Source: Nocardioides sp. (lineage in GTDB: Bacteria > Actinomycetota > Actinomycetes > Propionibacteriales > Nocardioidaceae). Taken from it: a DNA stretch of 64,000 nt. The DNA is taken from assembly GCF_030150155.1 (NCBI RefSeq), contig NZ_JASLGR010000046.1:1-64000 (forward strand), read 5' to 3'. Numbering within the stretch: position 1 is the first letter of the stretch; each line of letters opens with the position of its first letter. The translations under genes and the position numbers were made by a program. The notes under the pieces were generated by a model. It had not been told where the DNA came from. It ran no database searches and worked only from the letters and a program-made list of their open reading frames with translations. Shown here one piece after another: positions 62,249 to 64,000 of this stretch.

Positions 62249-63297
62249 GTGCCACCCTCAGCCGCCGCGTGATCACCACCCTGGTGATCCTGATGGTGAT
62301 CGCCGCAGCCTTCGGGATCCGGGAGCTGCTCAAGACCAAGCCGATCACGCTGACGGCGTACTTCGACTCCACAGTCGGCCTCTACGCAGGCTCCGACGTC
62401 CAGGTCCTCGGAGTCCCGGTCGGCAAGGTGACTCACGTCGAGGCCAACGGCGGCAACGTCAAGGTCACGATGAACCTCGACCCCAGCCAGCCGGTCGCCG
62501 CCGACACCAAGGCCGTGATCATCGCTCCGACGATGGTCAGCGACCGGTTCGTCCAGCTCACGGATCCGTGGGCCCAGGGCGACGGTGACCAGCTCAAGAG
62601 CGGTGCCGTGATCAACCAGGACCGTACGGCGGTCCCGGTCGAGATCGACGACCTCTACAGCGGTCTGACCGAGATGGCTGACGCGATGGGGCCGAACGGA
62701 GCCAACAAGAACGGCGCGCTGTCGAACCTGCTCAAGGTCGCCGCCGCCAACATGAAGGGCGAGGGCAGCAACCTCAACCAGATGGTCGGGGAGTTCGGGA
62801 AGGCCAGCGCCACGCTGTCCAACATCGACGACAACTTCTTCGGCACCCTCGACAACCTCAACACCCTCAACACGATGCTCGTCGACAACGACGCCGCCGT
62901 GGCGAAGGTGAACCGCCAGTTCGCCGACGTCGCCGGGTACCTCGCCGATGACAAGGACGACATGAGTGCCGCCGCGAAGAACCTCTCCGGCGCGATGGCG
63001 GTTCTGGACGGCTTCCTGCGGGACAACCAGGGGGCGCTCGCGACCAGCCTGGAGAAGCTCATGCCCACGGTGAAGACGCTGCGGCGCCAGCAGAAGTCGC
63101 TCGACGAGACGGTGAAGATCGCCCCGCTGCTGCTGCACAACCTGCGTGACTCCTACAACGAGAAGTACAACGTGATCGGCGGCCGCGGCAACGTCAACGA
63201 GGTCACCATCTGGGCCGACTCCGGCCTGACCGCCCGCACCTCCGCCTCCTCCCCGCCGACCATGTTGGACGGCGCCAGCTCGAAGGGCACCCGATGA
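62245..63297 (+). CDS. mceD: Mce family protein, fourth (MceD)
   Basis: 350 residues: anchor (VITTLVILMVIAAAFGI), MCE domain (ITLTAYFDSTVGLYAGSDVQVLGVPVGKVTHV to APTMVSDRFVQLTDP), a helical stretch, and a polar C-terminus. GTG start inside the mceC stop (GTGA). Translationally coupled to mceE by ATGA. Confidence 0.92.
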   Translation: MSATLSRRVITTLVILMVIAAAFGIRELLKTKPITLTAYFDSTVGLYAGSDVQVLGVPVGKVTHVEANGGNVKVTMNLDPSQPVAADTKAVIIAPTMVSDRFVQLTDPWAQGDGDQLKSGAVINQDRTAVPVEIDDLYSGLTEMADAMGPNGANKNGALSNLLKVAAANMKGEGSNLNQMVGEFGKASATLSNIDDNFFGTLDNLNTLNTMLVDNDAAVAKVNRQFADVAGYLADDKDDMSAAAKNLSGAMAVLDGFLRDNQGALATSLEKLMPTVKTLRRQQKSLDETVKIAPLLLHNLRDSYNEKYNVIGGRGNVNEVTIWADSGLTARTSASSPPTMLDGASSKGTR

Positions 63298-64000
63298 AGA
63301 CCCGCACGGCACGACCGCGACGCCTGACGTTCGCCGTCGCCGCTCTCGCCGCCGGACTCGGCATGACCGTCTCGGGCTGCGGGGTCGGGCTGGACCTCTA
63401 CAACACCACGCTGCCCGGCGGGGCCAACGTCGGCTCCCACCCGGTGACCCTCAGCGCCGACTTCACCGACGCCGTCGACCTGGTGCCGCAGAGCAGCGTC
63501 AAGGTCGACAACATCGCGGTGGGGCGGGTCGAGAAGATCACCCTGAACCCCGACTCGCGCAGCGCCCACGTCACCCTGCTGGTCCGCCGTGACGTCGTAC
63601 TGCCGGTGGGGACGAAGGCGCGGCTGCAGCAGACGTCGCTGCTGGGGGAGAAGTACGTCGCCCTGATCCGCCCCGCCACCTCGTCCACCACCGCGACGAC
63701 GGCGGTGCTCCAGTCGGGGGCGAACATCCCGATCGGCGACACCAGCCAGATCGCCGAGGTCGAGCAGGTCCTCGGGGCGCTCTCGCTCGTGGTCAACGGT
63801 GGCGGGATCGGGCAGCTCCAGGACATCTCCCGCGAGCTGCAGAAGATCTCCGACGGTCGCCCCGAGGAGATCAAGGGCTTCCTGTCGAACATGCAGGTCT
63901 TCGTCAGCGGACTCAACAACCGCAAGGAGGCGATCACCGGCGCGCTCGATGCCGTCGCGAAGCTCTCCACCACCCTCGACAAGGACAAGAGCAAGATCAC
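63294..64000 (+). CDS. mceE: Mce family lipoprotein, fifth (MceE), cut by window edge
   Basis: 235 residues visible. Signal peptide with lipobox VSGC (AVAALAAGLGMTVSGCGVG), so the mature protein is probably lipid-anchored like mycobacterial LprK-type MceE. The MCE domain follows (VTLSADFTDAVDLVPQSSVKVDNIAVGRVEKI to TSLLGEKYVALIRP), then the start of the helical region. The frame is open to the last base; mceF is expected just beyond. Confidence 0.92.
   Translation, partial: MKTRTARPRRLTFAVAALAAGLGMTVSGCGVGLDLYNTTLPGGANVGSHPVTLSADFTDAVDLVPQSSVKVDNIAVGRVEKITLNPDSRSAHVTLLVRRDVVLPVGTKARLQQTSLLGEKYVALIRPATSSTTATTAVLQSGANIPIGDTSQIAEVEQVLGALSLVVNGGGIGQLQDISRELQKISDGRPEEIKGFLSNMQVFVSGLNNRKEAITGALDAVAKLSTTLDKDKSKI

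Overview
This window is 64 kb of very GC-rich DNA, densely packed, with many GTG and TTG starts. It carries a Pup-proteasome system, RbpA, an Mce lipid importer, separate Lnt and Ppm1 genes, and a fused isobutyryl-CoA mutase. That combination points to a chromosome of the Actinomycetes, most likely Propionibacteriales and close to Nocardioidaceae (inference from gene content, no database search). No tRNA, rRNA, phage, insertion sequence or CRISPR array was seen.

Region 1 (1-9.8 kb): the C-terminal part of cobalamin-dependent methionine synthase, two small membrane proteins, a B12-dependent mutase (icmF) divergent from a MarR regulator with a palindromic operator between them, a 3-methyladenine glycosylase, a degraded ParDE-like toxin-antitoxin module between 34-bp direct repeats, and a HAD phosphatase.

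Region 2 (9.8-33.9 kb): the conserved actinobacterial proteasome neighbourhood. A SNF2 helicase faces a RecB-like nuclease. Then come a site-2 protease, trmI, mpa, dop, pup, prcB, prcA, pafA, two FKBP isomerases, pafB, pafC, tatA, tatC, a lipid kinase, helY, a 5'-3' exonuclease, lnt, ppm1 and rbpA. Many of these genes have a TANNNT box 6-7 nt before the start codon, as expected for leaderless mRNAs.

Region 3 (33.9-44.7 kb): two oppositely oriented arrays of five 22-bp repeats, an MFS exporter, a glycerophosphodiesterase, a MurA-type enolpyruvyl transferase fused to an XRE helix-turn-helix, a zinc alcohol dehydrogenase with AraC, VOC and UvrA-like neighbours, and two PucR-type regulators.

Region 4 (44.8-56 kb): an accessory block of secreted proteins. 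It holds a copper amine oxidase-like protein apparently split over two genes, two RCC1-repeat proteins with CRP-like palindromes upstream, and a tandem family of six-cysteine exported proteins. Three members of that family share a conserved structured 5' leader; one is frameshifted at its end and a fourth copy is a decayed pseudogene.

Region 5 (56.1-64 kb): an Mce operon that begins with a natural fusion of the MceG ATPase to the first YrbE permease, followed by yrbEB and mceA-D, with mceE cut by the window edge. Nearly all of its genes overlap by 1 or 4 bases, so it is probably one translationally coupled transcript for lipid or sterol uptake.
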